A DNA stretch of 64,000 nucleotides from Magnaporthiopsis rhizophila (taxonomy: Eukaryota; Ascomycota; Sordariomycetes; Magnaporthales; Magnaporthaceae). The notes under the pieces are model-generated. The model searched no databases. It was not told where the DNA came from and saw nothing but the letters and a program-made list of their open reading frames with translations. The stretch spans positions 62,001 through 126,000 of the forward strand of contig PYSS01000035.1 in NCBI GenBank assembly GCA_003049465.1, read 5' to 3'. Each line of letters opens with the position of its first letter. Position 1 is the first letter of the stretch. Shown one piece after another: positions 22,731 through 35,174 of this stretch. Made by a program: the position numbers and the translations under genes.

Positions 22731-24380
22731 TCACCTCTTCTCCCCTACCGCTCCAAAGACTCTGACACCATTGCGATCCATCGTCCGCCTCTCTACTTCG
22801 ACCTCCTCGAGCGGCAGCGGCTCTCCCTGACCGAGAACGAAACGGCGGTGCCAGGCGCCGACGAACATGCCTTCAGGGTCGGCACGGTCCCTAACCTCCC
22901 GCCATCGGCGCAGGTCGTCGCCGTAGAGGCTCTCCATATCCGCGAACCGGAAGTTCTTGGCCCAGTGCGGGCGTCCGCCTAGGTCGCGCATCAACCACTC
23001 GAAGGCCTCATAATACCGCTCCAGCGAAGGGGGATCCCGGAGGTAGGGGCGGTAGAGTGTCGCGTTCAGGTACAGCGTCGGCCCGTCGGGCACGGTCGGA
23101 TCCAGCCAGGGGCGGCAGCCGCCACCGCCGTCAGTCTTGAGGGATCCGTTCCTCGTGTCCGACACGCGCACTTCGACCGGCGCGTGCACATACAAGCCCT
23201 CGGCCGAGAAGGGGATGCCGTGCTCGACGTACCCCTTATCGCCTGGCCGCAGACGGTTGAGCCAGGCGCCCAGGCGCGTCAGGGCCTCGGGCCCGCGCGA
23301 GAGCGGCAGCGCCCACTCGTTGACATACTGCGAGTACAGACAATCGAGGAGCAGGGCTTCGCGGCTGGGCTGCAAGCCCCTGGTGGTGTTGCCGTCACGG
23401 AACCCGTACTGCATGCCGAAGACGAAGCGCTCGACCGACGGCAGCACGCGCGGAACGTGCTGAGCCAGCCACAGCAGGTTGTGATACACCAGATAGCCCA
23501 CGCGGCCGCCGTACCAGCTCGTCGGCGGCACGACCTGCCGGCCGCCGTCGCCGTCGTCCTCCTCCCTCCTGCCCTCCTCGGGTTCCGAGGCGCGCCAGAC
23601 GACGGCGCGCCGGGTGTGGGGGAACCACCAGACACGCACAAAGTGATCCTGATTCCAGAGGGTCGAGTCCCAGGCCCCCAGCATGGCGGCGTCCGAGTCG
23701 ATGGTCTGGGTCCAGGCGAGGCGGAAGGCGGGTACGGCGCGGAAGGTGACCTCGGTGATGACGCCCAGGGCGCCGAGCGAGAGCAGGGCGGCGCGGAACA
23801 GGTCCCGGTCCTCGGCGGGCGAGCACGACCGCGTCTTGCCGTCGGCCAGCGTGATCTTGAGCGCCAGCACGTCGTCTGAGAGGAGGCCGTGGCGCAGGCT
23901 GCTGCCGTGCGTGCCCGTCGAGATGACGCCCGCGACGGACTGGTCGTTAATGCTACCCAGGTTGGGCATGGCCAAGCCGGCCCGGTCCAGCTCCTCTGCC
24001 AAGGCGAAGAGCCGGATGCCGCTCTGCATCACGACGACGCCCCTGGCCCGGTCCAGCGACAGTATCCGCCCGTAGCCGTCCAGGTTGACCAGCCAGCCGG
24101 ACGTGCACGTCAGGTCCGAGGGCGAGTGGCCGCACCCGACGAGCGAGACGCGCCGCCGCAGCCGCCGGGCCAGTGACACCACCTTTTCGATCTCGGCCTG
24201 CGACTCGGGCTGGATGTACAGCTCGGGCGACGACGCGAACGTCTTGGCCCACGTGTGGTGCAGATGGCCGGCCCGCGCCCTGAACGGCACCCCGTCGGCG
24301 TCGTTCGCTTCCCTGATAACGCTGGCCACCCGCGGGTCCAGCGTGCTTAGCACATCCTCCTGACCCTGAGGATTGCCCAT
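22731..24380 (-). CDS. ALO1: D-arabinono-1,4-lactone oxidase
   Basis: Catalyses the last step of D-erythroascorbate synthesis, oxidising D-arabinono-1,4-lactone with O2 and releasing H2O2; in yeast the enzyme is tied to mitochondrial membranes. A single uninterrupted exon encodes 549 residues, within the family range. The N-terminal FAD-binding domain of the VAO/PCMH type is present, with VGCGHSPS carrying the His (residue 85) that usually binds FAD covalently, and GTHGSSLRHG further on. The C-terminal ALO domain has the diagnostic HWAKNF (about residue 472). An acidic/Gly insertion at about residues 270-290 (SEPEEGRREEDDGDGG) is variable in the family. No membrane span is clear. Confidence 0.95.
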   Translation of the reverse strand: MGNPQGQEDVLSTLDPRVASVIREANDADGVPFRARAGHLHHTWAKTFASSPELYIQPESQAEIEKVVSLARRLRRRVSLVGCGHSPSDLTCTSGWLVNLDGYGRILSLDRARGVVVMQSGIRLFALAEELDRAGLAMPNLGSINDQSVAGVISTGTHGSSLRHGLLSDDVLALKITLADGKTRSCSPAEDRDLFRAALLSLGALGVITEVTFRAVPAFRLAWTQTIDSDAAMLGAWDSTLWNQDHFVRVWWFPHTRRAVVWRASEPEEGRREEDDGDGGRQVVPPTSWYGGRVGYLVYHNLLWLAQHVPRVLPSVERFVFGMQYGFRDGNTTRGLQPSREALLLDCLYSQYVNEWALPLSRGPEALTRLGAWLNRLRPGDKGYVEHGIPFSAEGLYVHAPVEVRVSDTRNGSLKTDGGGGCRPWLDPTVPDGPTLYLNATLYRPYLRDPPSLERYYEAFEWLMRDLGGRPHWAKNFRFADMESLYGDDLRRWREVRDRADPEGMFVGAWHRRFVLGQGEPLPLEEVEVERRTMDRNGVRVFGAVGEKR

Positions 24381-25602
24381 GGCTGCGGAAGGGCTAGGCT
24401 CCCTCAGGAGTAACGCGACCTCTGTGAGATGGGATTTATCGCTAGGTAGATTGCTATACTTGGTGTGGAGAGGTTTAGGTAGATCTCTTCTTTTCTCCTT
24501 CCAAAGCCTCCCAAAGAGAGAAAGGGGCTCGGAACGTACGTCCTAGAGTCGTAGGCCGATTTCTATGATCGCTATACTAAAGGATAGTAAAACCTTTGCG
24601 CAGAAAGCGCCCGTCCCACCTCTTATTTCCCCGGCTAGCAGCGGAGATGACGGGATGAAGGGACCGGTAAATATTCGCAGGTGGCATGGTGGTGTCACTT
24701 ATGCAAGGGAAAAACATTCTCCGAGACAGGACGATAGGGCTTGTTAATATATCTACCTACGCGTACTTGGGTACTCAAGCAAGGGATGTTTTTTAAAGGT
24801 ACTGTCGGTGTGACGGGCTCGAAGATTTTGCCTCCCTCCCACACCCATCACATCATTTCAGCTGCCTGATGCGCCTTTTTTTTTTTTTTTTTTTTCCTGC
24901 CACTTGGGGACCACACTCCCAGGGGCCTGTTTAGGCTTTCACTGCCCTGAAGTATCCACATGCGGCGTGGATCCTGCAGCTTTCACGGCGAAACGGCCAC
25001 TAAAATCACCGAGCAAAGATCTGTCAATGGTAGGGAAGTGGGGGGTGTTCCAGCGTTGATCGGCGGTTCTCGCTTTCCCGGGTAGGCGGAAAGATCGAAG
25101 CCCGATCGACTCACTCTTTGATTTTCGGCCCAGATCGCAGGCTTGAGACGGATGGGGCTCTCACGCGAAGGGTCCAGAGACATAGGTAGGGCCTGGGCCA
25201 GCTGCTTTCAGCGGTGATCCCTGATGAACGGATCCCAACCAAGCATCCCCTCCACTGGCGAAAAACATGAAATAAAAAAGTCCATGTACCCCCCAGTGCC
25301 CCGTCGCGAAGTGGATATGACGCTCCCGGATGTCGTGATGGTGGGGTTTATGCACCCTACCTGCATTGCCTGCCACCCACCTGTCGACAGCCTGACAAAT
25401 CCAACGCCGAGCAACTTACGGCAGCCATTGAGAGATGTACCTTGGCTACCTACCTAATTACCTACACTGACGCCTTATCCCATTGAACCAATCCAACCGA
25501 GGAAGCAAGAAGACAGAAAAACGTAATAAGAAAAGCCACGCCGCGATCGGTCCGAAGAAGCCCGAGGACACAGCATCATGTGCCCGCGCGGCTTGCCCAT
25601 GG
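24381..25602. other. Intergenic between ALO1 and the OPT transporter
   Basis: Promoter of ALO1 on the left and 3' region of the OPT gene on the right. Contains a 20-nt T run (24876-24895) and CCTA tracts near 24755 and 25450. Open frames are short and without motifs. Confidence 0.5.
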
Positions 25603-28335
25603 CTACGACCACGTCTCGGGCCCAAATATGCCGCCACGGGGAAGGCTCGACTTTATGGCCCTCGAAGTCATGTCCAGGGTGCCGAGCGCCTCGGCGTTGC
25701 CGAACCACACCATGATGGCGGCCTGGGTCATGTGCAGGGCGAAGAAGATGACGACGGTGGCGACCACGAGGCCGCAGTCGAGCGCCGCCGACGTGACGTA
25801 GTTGTACCGCGCCCACCAGCCCGAGAACCGGCGCTTGATGAAGTAGTTGAAGACGGTACCCACAAGGCCCCAGCAGCTGTTTTTGGTTTCTTCGTGGTAA
25901 GCAAAAAGGGGCAGTCGGTGCGAGCGGGGCATGGCATGGAGCGAGCGTCTTCGAGGACTTACAGATAGACATAGACCGTCGCAGGAGGGATCCATCCGGA
26001 GCCGCCAAAGAATACGGGCATGCTCACGTACCGCCACAGCGAGCGCGGGAAGCGGCGGGCAAAGAGCCAAGTGACGACGGGGGCCACGGCGCCGAGGAGC
26101 CAGAACCACTGCAGCGGCGCGTACAGGGCCCCTGGGCCAAACAGGCGCTGCGGGCCGATGGCGCCCCAGATGACCGAGGCCGTGAAGGCGGAGCGCGCGC
26201 CGGGGCACACGTAGCGGTTCTGCGGCATCTCCTCGCACACGTTGTCGATGCTGCCCAGCGCCCATGTCACGACCAGCACCTGCACCAGGGCGGACCAGGC
26301 CGCGGCCACCAGCTGCGACCAAAAGAGCACGCGGGGCGCGACCTTCATGTAGTGGCCCAGCTTGAGCCCCTGCGCAAACGACAGCGCCTGCGACACGCAC
26401 AGGTGGCTGTAGCTCTTGAACACCATGACGGCCACGGGGCGGCCGGGGAGCACGTAGCCGGCCAGGTACTGGCTGAAGACGCTCAGCCCCAGCTGGATGC
26501 CGGTGACGGCCTGCACGATGCCGATGGGCACCGTCCACAGCAGCGGCACGGCCACGCAGACCACAAACCCCCACCACGGCACGCCCGTGGGCCAGGCGCA
26601 GACGACGGCGAACGAGACGGCCACGGTAACGACGAGCAGCGCCGCGTACCACCAGTCGGGCGCGGCACGGAACTTCCTGTTCAGCCGCATGTGCACGTCG
26701 TCCTCCTCCTGCTGCTCTTGGCCGTATTTTTTCAGCTGCGCCCAGAGGTCGGGCCCGTGATAAAGCGCGACGTGCACGACGACGGCCGCCGTAGCCGCGA
26801 ACGCGAGGCCGTACGACAGCGCGGCCTGCGTCGAGAAGTATAAAGGCGAGTACGTGTGGTACTCGGCCGCGTCGAACTGCATGTTCTTGTCCAGCACGAA
26901 CGAGACCTCGTAGGGCCGGCCCGTGTTGTCGTAGGCCTCGGAGCTCTGCACCGGCATGTAGTCGGCGAACCAGTGGCCCGAGAAGTGCAGACCCATGGAC
27001 ACTACGACGAAGAAGACGAGCACGCCCGCCACGGTGTTTGCGACGGCGTGGAACGGCGGGAGCAGCGGCGACGCCAGGTAGCCCGTGACGACGGACCAGT
27101 CCAGAGTCAGCGGCATCAGACCGTAGCCGCTAAAGCCGCCAAAGAGCTTGTTGACCATGACGTTCTCGGGCCAGATCCAGGTGATCCAGCAGAACCACGT
27201 CAGGCCCTGGAACACCCAGCCGGGGAACCAGTGCCAGACGAAGGCGCCGGCCCCGATCGCGAGGAACCACCGGTACCGCCCTATGCTCCAGCCGTCCGTC
27301 TCGGCCGGGTCCGAGGCGGAGTGGTCGTGCAGCGTGTAGAACAGCGACGCGTTGACCAGCGTCGACGGCCAGATCATGGCGGCGGGCCACACGAGGAACC
27401 GGCGTGCGAGGCCCGCGAGCCCGCAGCCTAGGCAGATGGTGGTGATGCCGAACAGCACCTGCCACAGCATGTCGGGCTTTTGCCCGAAGAAGTGCTGCCG
27501 GGCTATGATGACGTCTGTCGTGTAGAGCTTGCCGCATCCATACGCTGCCTGTGTGTATGTCATAGCGTTGAAGCGTCAGTCTTTGATATAACCCCATGGG
27601 GACGTCTCAATTCCCATGCCCTTGGGAGGAGGATATTCGGGGGATCTAAACCACCGCCCGCCTTACATTAGACATTACTGTTATTACAACATGCTCCTTG
27701 AAGTTGAACCTCCCCGGCCTGAGATTGAACCTCAAGCCTAGAACGTCAAACTCGTGGTCCGGGAACACCAGATCCCACAGCAGCCCGACGGGGTAAGCCA
27801 CCAGCTGGATCAGATACGTGTTGATGGTGATGCTCGGCGACCGCAGCGAGAAGACGGTGTTGACCGCGGAGCCCAGCGTGCAGAGGAGCAGACCGATGGT
27901 CCAGGCCCGGATCGTGTTGGCCGGTACGTCGATGTCGTGGTTTCGTACTGCCGCCCGAACCTGGTCGTAACAAAAAGGGATCATGGGACTTTAGCATCTG
28001 AGCGCCCCGTGTAGAAACGTAGGAAGTAAAAAAGCAAGCCCGCTCACCTCCATGTACGGCGAGTTATCCTCAACGAGCACCTGCTCAATCTCGACGCCCT
28101 TCTCCGCGTTGCCGCTCGTCAGCACGGCGTCGACGTCCCGCAGCTCCTCGACCGGCAGGTTCGGGTCCAGGCGGTGCGTCTTCTCGAACCGCCTCAGCAC
28201 CGTCAGCGTCTCGATGCCCGTCGTCTCGCTGCCCGGCGGGCCTGCTGGCGACGCCGTCCCGGGCGTGACTCCGCCGCCGCCGCCGCCGCCGCCCGGCGGC
28301 TCGTGGGTTCGTCTGCGGAAGCCGAACGACGCCAT
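25603..28335 (-). CDS. Oligopeptide transporter, OPT family
   Basis: Proton-coupled importer of small peptides or glutathione-like substrates at the plasma membrane. Four exons, 28335-28048, 27960-27667, 27548-25963 and 25876-25603, give 814 codons with all phases consistent (introns of 87, 118 and 86 bp with GTGAGC, GTAAGG and GTAAGT donors). The product is 813 residues, usual for fungal OPTs. A Gly/Pro-rich cytoplasmic N-terminus (poly-Gly near residue 20) is followed by about 12-14 hydrophobic segments. Signature blocks seen: SITINTYLIQLVAYPVG, AAYGCGKLYTTDVI, LFGGFSGYGLMPLTLDW and RYNYVTSAALDCG near the C-terminus. Substrate cannot be told from the sequence. Confidence 0.94.
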
Positions 28336-29522
28336 TTCTCTGTCTTATCACCCAGCCGCGGCAGGGTCAGTGATTAGAGTGTGCCGCGCTACAGCGTGCG
28401 GTGAGGCTAGGCGAGGCCGGGTGCTTGTTCAGAGCATCCACTGGCACATCTCCTTCTGCCACAAAAACACAGATAGGATATGGACAGAAGACGGGAAGCG
28501 ACACGCGAAGCAGCTCACTTGAGAAAGGAGGCGGGGAAGAGGGAATCAGAAATAGGCATGGCACGGTAGGGTAGCAGGCAAAGCAATATATATATATATA
28601 TATATATATAGGCAAGCCTAGCCGCATCCCATGCACTTTACAGATCAAGGATGAATGGCTGCACTGCTACAGTACCCATGCCAACAAGGAGCCTAGATAG
28701 GTAGGTATAAGGTGGCTTGCAAACGGGAAGATGGAGGGGGGGGGGGTGTCTTTGTCCAGCTGAGGGCCGTCTTTGGTCCTTCATTCGGGACGCAACCACC
28801 CGCTTGGCTTCTATCCCGGCCAAGCCAAGCCCTGTCCGTTGCCAGAACGGGACTGCCGCGTTCTTGTGAGAGAGGGAGGTGTGGAAATGGATGGGGCTGG
28901 GCTGGACGCGGAGGGTTGAGCTGCGTGGTCAAGACGCCATGCAGGCGTGGGCAGTGAGTGCATACAAGCGACCAGCCGTAATATTATCATCCGCGCTCCC
29001 TCCATCCATCCCATCGATTTTCTTCTTTTGCTTGATTTCCCTGTTGCAATTGAAATGCCTCCCCCAAAATTGTTGCTTTCTTTTTGTGTCCAAATATTGG
29101 ACATGCCCTTTTGGTTCGGGCCAATGCCAGGTCAGGTCGAACTCCCCAACGCCCGGCCGATGCAAATACCCGAGCATTTATCCAGATGAACATGCACACC
29201 CGTCCCAAACCTGGCTTGTTTCTGGGTCATTTCACGAAGAACAGGCAGGGATGGGGCCATCTGGCTGGGCTCCTTTAGCACCAACCAAAATTATTGCTAG
29301 GTTGTTCTCGCTCGTTCTGTCATATAGACAACCAAGCAACCAGGGCGAGCTCGGCTGCATGGCTGGCTCGGGCATTTTATTTTTTCCGATTTTTTATTTT
29401 ATTTCGTTTTTCCTTATCGCGTCGAGACCAAAAACTGGCAATGCTGAAAATACAGTTTTACTCGCAACCCATTTTTAAGCCCCAACTGTCGTATCCGACC
29501 CAAGTTACCGCCAAAACGGAAT
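28336..29522. other. Intergenic between OPT promoter and TAL1 3' end
   Basis: No gene supported. Contains a TA dinucleotide repeat (28586-28610) and a G run near 28735. The open frame 28879-29478 has no ATG-led motif or family similarity that I can see. Confidence 0.5.
28586..28610. repeat. TA dinucleotide microsatellite
   Basis: Twelve uninterrupted AT units read directly from the sequence; intergenic. Confidence 0.95.
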
Positions 29523-30575
29523 CTAGGCAGTGATCTTCTTCCTCAGAATGTCCTTCAGGGTGACGGCGTCGGCAGCAAACTTGCTGATGCCCTCACGCAG
29601 CTTCTCGACGGCCATCTGCTCCTCGTTGAACTCGAACCGGAACAGGGACTCGTCCGAGATGTACGACTTCTTCTCAATGTTCAGAGCCGAGGCGGCGCTG
29701 GCATCCAGCTTCTTGGGCACGGCCGCCTCCGAGTTGAGGAGCTCCTCGAGCAGGTTGGGCGCGATGGTGAGGTAGTCGCAGCCGGCCAGCTCCGTGATCT
29801 CGCCCGTGTTGCGGAAGGAGGCGCCCATGACGATGGTCTTGTAGCCGTACTTCTTGTAGTAGTTGAAGATGGCCTTGACCGAGGCGACGCCGGGGTCCTC
29901 CTCCTTGGCGTACTCCTTCTTGTGCGCGGCCTTGTACCAGTCGAGGATGCGGCCAACGAAGGGGCTGATGAGGAACGCACCGGCCTCGGCGGCGGCCACA
30001 GCCTGGACGAGCGAGAACATGAGCGTCAGGTTGGTGTTGATGCCGTGGTCGCGCTGCAGGATCTCCGCGGCCTTGATGCCCTCCCAGGTGGACGCGATCT
30101 TGATCAGGACGCGGTCCTTGGAGATGCCCTCCTTCTCGTAGAGCTATGGTGGAGAAGAAATCAAGCGTCAGCAAGTCAACTTCAGTAGACGAACGGGGAA
30201 GAAGAGATGGGAAGATCTCACCTGGATGATGTGCAGAGCCTTGTCGACCGAGGCCTTGGTGTCAAAGGAGAAGCGGGCGTCAACCTCGGTAGAGACCTTG
30301 CCGGGGATGATCTTAAGGATCTCCTTGCCGAACTCGACCAGGAGGCGGTCGAGGGCGGCATCGACCTGCTCATCGACGGAGCCGCCGTGCTTCTTGGCGT
30401 ACTCGATGGACTGGTCGATCAGCTTTGCGTACTCGGCCTTCTTGGACGCGGCCAGGATGAGCGACGGGTTGGTGGTGGCATCCTGGGGCTTGTATTTGCC
30501 GATGGTGGCAAAGTCGCCCGAGTCGCTGACGACGACGGTGCCGGTGGCCTTGAGCTGCTCCAGAGCGCTAGGCAT
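29523..30575 (-). CDS. TAL1: Transaldolase
   Basis: Cytosolic enzyme of the non-oxidative pentose phosphate pathway that moves a dihydroxyacetone unit from sedoheptulose 7-phosphate to glyceraldehyde 3-phosphate. Two exons, 30575-30222 and 30143-29523, are phase 0 with a 78-bp intron (GTGAGA...CATAG). The product is 324 residues, matching the family. The conserved DATTNPSLI near residue 32 and the Schiff-base lysine in DRVLIKIASTWEG (Lys133) are present. C-terminal NTGEI and LTIAPNLLEEL blocks are also present. A TATATAAG box lies about 130 bp upstream of the ATG, fitting a strongly expressed gene. Confidence 0.97.
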
Positions 30576-32180
30576 TGTGAACTATGGTTTCTATCGTTCG
30601 GGTGGGCGGCAGTGAGTTTGTATTGTAAAGGCTGGTGGCGGTGGTGATGGGATGTTCCAGGGGTTCCAGCCGGCGTAGGTGGGTGGGCTGCTTGGTTGAC
30701 TTATATACTGCGGGGTAGAAAACAATTGGAGAAGCGACACCTCTGAGGTAATCGGTAGCCACGGAATGACGACTTCCCCACGTAGCACTTCCAGGGACCT
30801 CTATAGAAAGCCCGGGCTCCAGCTTGGGCTCCAGCTTACATATCGTCGTTCATTTTTCTCTTCTACCACCTACCTACCTGTACCCGAGCGAAGTACAGAG
30901 GACCAAACTCGGAAAGTGATACGCCAAAATGCCTCTTGTTCCAAGCGCAGCCGTCTCGTCGACGTTTCTTGCCACCACGCCGAACGACGCCGAGGTCATA
31001 GCAGAGCTCTCGGTCGGGATGCATGGCAGACATATCTCCGCTACCGGCAACCATCGCCTTTGAGACTTGAGCCACGTCTCGCCGGCCTATTATGCCAGCC
31101 GTTCATCCCACGCCTCGAGTCATCCGGTAAAATCGCTCAGTGCTGCCCAACTCCTCGGCCTCAGTTTCTATGTGCAGTAGTCGCCACGTGGGCTTACTAA
31201 CAGCCCGCTCCATCCGCGGAGACGGTTGAGGTCGCTTCGTACGAATCGGGGCTTCAGCATTTAAGTTGCCTCGTGGCGAGCGCATTGTCAATAAATTGCG
31301 ATTCCTGACTGAGGGCTCGAGATCATGCTCCCTGGCCTTGATTCATACTTGCTTTTTTTATCTCTCATTCGATCCCGTAGTAGCTCCTAGGAACTTGACC
31401 TGCCACATATTTCGTCCATCATTGACCTCCCAACGACACCATCTCGACCCAGCTGCTCCACTTCTCACAGCGACAGCATTGGGCCAGCCACACATGGCCG
31501 AGGGGCTGGTATAGTGGCGTACGCTGCTCCTGCGTTCATCGCTCAATCGCGACACAGTGGGGAACCTAAGCTGGTGCTCAGTTCATGTTGCTGACGACGT
31601 CACCACGGCGCGCCTAGCCATTGTCATTGTCCGCGTCTGAGGCTACTGGTTATTCGATTGAGAGTACTTCTAGCCATCTTCGAGGCAGACAGTTTTATTG
31701 CAGTTCAGGTCGCAACAGCTTCACTCATGATAGATATGCGTGCTCTCGTCTTAAAGCTGGTCTGCGCCAAACCAAACGGCCTGTCTTTTTAGCCTGTTTT
31801 GGCGGGGGCACTCAATTCATGGGAGCTTGAAAGGCTAATGCAGAAGGACCGGTTTCGGTGCCGGCTTCTCATGGAGTCACAAATTCCACAGTAAATTTTT
31901 TTCCGTCCTCCACGTCCGAGCCCAGGCACCCCAAACAGCGAGCCTGCGCAGACCGTACCTGGGTGTATATTTCTTCCACCTCGGTCGATCCCTTCTCCCG
32001 CCGCTCCTCCTTGCGCCCGTGAAGAATACTTGATGGTACCGCAGGCGCGGTGCCCCTCCCTCGCCCGCCCCTGCCGTTGCGTGGACCGAGCTCCATCCTG
32101 CTAGGTCCAGCCCGAAGCGCGGGATTTGGGATTTCGCCACGGTGGAATTGGAACCCTCCTCCGTCCTCCAAGTGCCCGCG
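30576..32180. other. Divergent promoter region of TAL1 and ARG5,6
   Basis: About 1.6 kb between two divergent metabolic genes. A 44-codon frame with a well-placed ATG at 30929 (MPLVPSAAVSS...) is the only small frame worth noting, and I cannot show it is coding. The sequence GAGTCA at 31874-31879 (reverse TGACTC) resembles the core of the Gcn4/CPC1 site expected near amino-acid biosynthetic genes, but it is a partial match. Confidence 0.45.
30700..30707 (-). promoter_or_regulatory. TATA box of TAL1
   Basis: TATATAAG on the minus strand, about 125-132 bp before the TAL1 start codon, in a pyrimidine-rich leader context. Placement suits a fungal TATA element; function is inferred. Confidence 0.5.
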
Positions 32181-32252
32181 GTGCTTGCAGTGCTTGCAGT
32201 GCTTGCAGTGCTTGCAGTGCTTGCAGTGCTTGTAGTGCTTGCCGTGCTTCCA
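32181..32252. repeat. 9-bp minisatellite in the ARG5,6 leader
   Basis: Eight tandem copies of GTGCTTGCA (the first five perfect, the last three with substitutions), about 110-180 bp before the ARG5,6 start codon. The repeat length is a multiple of three, so it keeps open the reading frame that runs into the gene, where it reads as repeated Ala-Cys-Ser-type residues. Confidence 0.93.
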
Positions 32253-32359
32253 CCGCTCCCAATTGGCCGCTGACCGATTCCGAGTCCTCGTCCTCCGGCC
32301 GCCGACCGCCTCTCCCGACCCGCCGCTCCCCCTCCGCAATCGAGGCCCTCCCGTGCAAA

Positions 32360-35174
32360 ATGCTCCCCGCAGGAGCCCTCCGCGCCGGCGTGCGCCAGTG
32401 CGTGCGGGCCGGAGCCCTCCCCAAGCGATCCTTGCCCTCCTCCTCACGAGCACTGCCTCGGCTGACGGCAGCCCTCGCCGCCCGCCGCTCCTTCTCGGCC
32501 TCGGCACCGCTCTTGACCACGGACCTCAGCACTAGGGGCATAGTCGTCCAGGCTATTAGTAGTGTGGCCTCCAAGCGCGAAGTCCAGCAGTACCTGTCGC
32601 TCTTCACCTCGGTCGAGTCCCAGAAGTTTGCTGTCATCAAGGTCGGCGGCGCAATCCTCACCGACTACCTTGACGAGCTCTGCAAGGCCCTGGCCTTCCT
32701 CTATCAGGTCGGCCTCTACCCCGTCATCGTCCACGGCGCCGGGCCGCAGCTCAACAAGCTCCTGGAGGAGGCCGGCGTCGAGCCCCAGTTCGAGGAGGGC
32801 ATCCGGGTCACCGACGCCAAGACCCTGGCTGTAGCTCGTCAGCTGTTCCTCGAGGAGAACCTCAACTTCACCAAAAGGCTGGAGGAGTTTGGCGTCAACG
32901 TTCGCCCCGCCACCGCCGGTGTCTTCTACGCCGACTACCTGGACCAGAAGAAGTGGGGCTTCGTGGGCAAGATCACAAAGGTCAACACCGACATCATCGA
33001 GGGTGCTATCAACCGCCGATGCCTGCCCGTCTTGACCTCGCTGGCCTGGACCCCCGAGGGGCAGCTGCTCAACGTCAACGCCGATGTCGCTGCCGCTGAG
33101 CTGGCCAGGGCTCTCGAGCCCCTGAAGGTCGTCTACCTCTCGGAGAAGGGCGGCCTCTTCAACGGCGACGGGGATAAGATCTCAGCCATCAACCTGGACG
33201 AGGAGTACGACTGGTACATGTCGCAGGCCTGGTGCAAGTTTGGCACCCGTCTCAAAATCAAAGAGATCAAGGAGCTGCTCGACACTCTGCCGCGCACATC
33301 GAGCGTGGCCATCATCCACCCACAGGACCTCCAGAAGGAGCTCTTCACCGACTCGGGCGCGGGGACCCTGATCCGCCGCGGCAGCAAGCTTGCCACATCC
33401 ACCTCCCTCTCCGAGTTCAGCGACCTCGCGAAGCTCAAGGAAGTCCTCGTTAGGGACCGCGAAGGCCCAGATGCCGCAGAATCGGTCGACACATATATCG
33501 AGTTTATGAAGGAGAACTCCTTCAAGGCCTACTACGACGACCTCATGAGCGTCCTGGCCGTCACCCTGCCTCCCACCGAGCAGGGCGGTGTTGCCAAGCT
33601 CGTGACTCTAACCATGACCGCCTCGGGCTTCTTCACTAACGTGGCCGACAACATCATGGCTGCTATCAAGAAGGACTTCCCCAAGCTCGTATGGACCGTC
33701 AGCGAGGATGACGAAAACCTGTCGTGGTTTTTCGACAAGGCGGACGGTAGTATGTCCAAAAACGGCACAGTTCTCTTCTGGTCCGGCCTTGACGTTAACG
33801 AGAGCACCAATGTCATGCGGGACTTCAACACGAACGGGGCCGCCATTCTTTATAACAGCTATATGCAGCCAGGCGCTGCTGAGAAGCTCGCCACGTCGGG
33901 CGCAAGCAAGACCCCAGTCGCCCAGCAGGCCAGGGGCTACCACACGTCGGCTCGCCGGCCGGTAATTACGGCATCGCGACTGAGCCAAATGAACAAGGGA
34001 CTGGGAAGGACATACTCGACGGCCAGCGAGGCTCGGATGCCCATAGGCTACCCCACTGGCCGTGGATACGCCACCACCACAAATCCCAACCCTCCCCTGG
34101 GCAAGAAGAACGCGTCAAACAGCGCGACGGCCAAGGTCGCGCTGATCGGCGCGCGAGGATACACCGGGCAGGCCCTCATCACCCTCCTCAACTCGCACCC
34201 CCACATGGAGCTGTCACACGTCAGCTCCAGGGAGCTCGCTGGGCAGAAGCTCCAGGGTTACGACAAGAGCGACATCACGTACGAGAACCTCAGCCCCGAG
34301 GACATGACCGAGATGGAGAAGAGGGGCGAGATAGACTGCTGGGTGATGGCCCTGCCCAACGGCGTGTGCCAGCCTTATGTGGAGGCCATCTACCAGGGTC
34401 GCCAAGGGAGGGAAAACACTAGTAGCGTCATTGTGGACCTGTCGGCGGACTACCGGTTTGATGACAGCTGGACATATGGACTGCCAGAACTGACGTCGCG
34501 GGAGGCCATCCGGAACTCGAAGCAAATCTCCAACCCCGGCTGCTACGCCACCGGCGCGCAGCTCGCCATCGCGCCTCTCCTAGAGCACCTGGGCGGGCAG
34601 GCTTGGATCTCGGGCGTGTCGGGCTACTCGGGGGCGGGCACCAAGCCGTCGCGCAAGAACGATACGACGTTCCTGGCGGACAACATGCTGCCGTACAGCC
34701 TGACAGACCACATGCACGAGCGTGAGATCAGCAGGCAGCTGGGCACCGAGGTGGCGTTCGTGCCGCACGTGGCGTCCTGGTTCTCGGGCATCCAGCTGAC
34801 CATTGGCATCCCGCTCCGCCACGAGATGAACTCGCGCGACATCAGGCACATTTACCAGGATCGGTACGCGGGCGAGCGGCTGGTCAAGATAATCGGCGAG
34901 GCCCCCTTCGTCAAGGACATTGCCAACAAGCACGGCGTCGAGATTGGTGGCTTCCAGGTGCACTCGTCGGGCAGGCGCGTCGTCGTGTGTGCCACCATCG
35001 ACAACCTGCTCAAGGGGGCGGCGACCCAATGCCTACGTGAGTCTGCCTCTATTCATTCGCCTACACAGTTCGGACCGAAAAAACGTCTGGCTAACCAACC
35101 AATCATGATGAAAAACAGAAAATATGAACCTGTCTCTAGGATATGCCGAGTACGACGGTATCCCTACCATGTGA
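32360..35174 (+). CDS. ARG5,6: Acetylglutamate kinase / N-acetyl-gamma-glutamyl-phosphate reductase precursor
   Basis: A mitochondrial polyprotein giving two enzymes of arginine synthesis: steps 2 and 3 from N-acetylglutamate. Exons 32360-35036 and 35119-35174 (GTGAGT...CAG, CTAAC branch) give 910 residues. The short final exon restores the usual C-terminus QNMNLSLGYAEYDGIPTM. The first 45 residues are Arg/Ser/Ala rich, as in a presequence. Residues of about 70-350 are the kinase (FAVIKVGGAIL, VHGAGPQLNKLL). About 350-510 is the regulatory NAGS-like domain. A linker with presequence-like RGYHTSARRP and RGYATT (about 517-575) suits internal processing peptidase cleavage. About 590-905 is the reductase (VALIGARGYTGQ, active-site Cys in SNPGCYATG near 727). 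The ATG at 32360 is chosen because no in-frame ATG lies upstream. Confidence 0.96.

Noticed and set aside
32181..32252. Tandem 9-bp repeat as a CRISPR-like array
   Set aside because: No spacers, units are directly adjacent, and the genome is eukaryotic.
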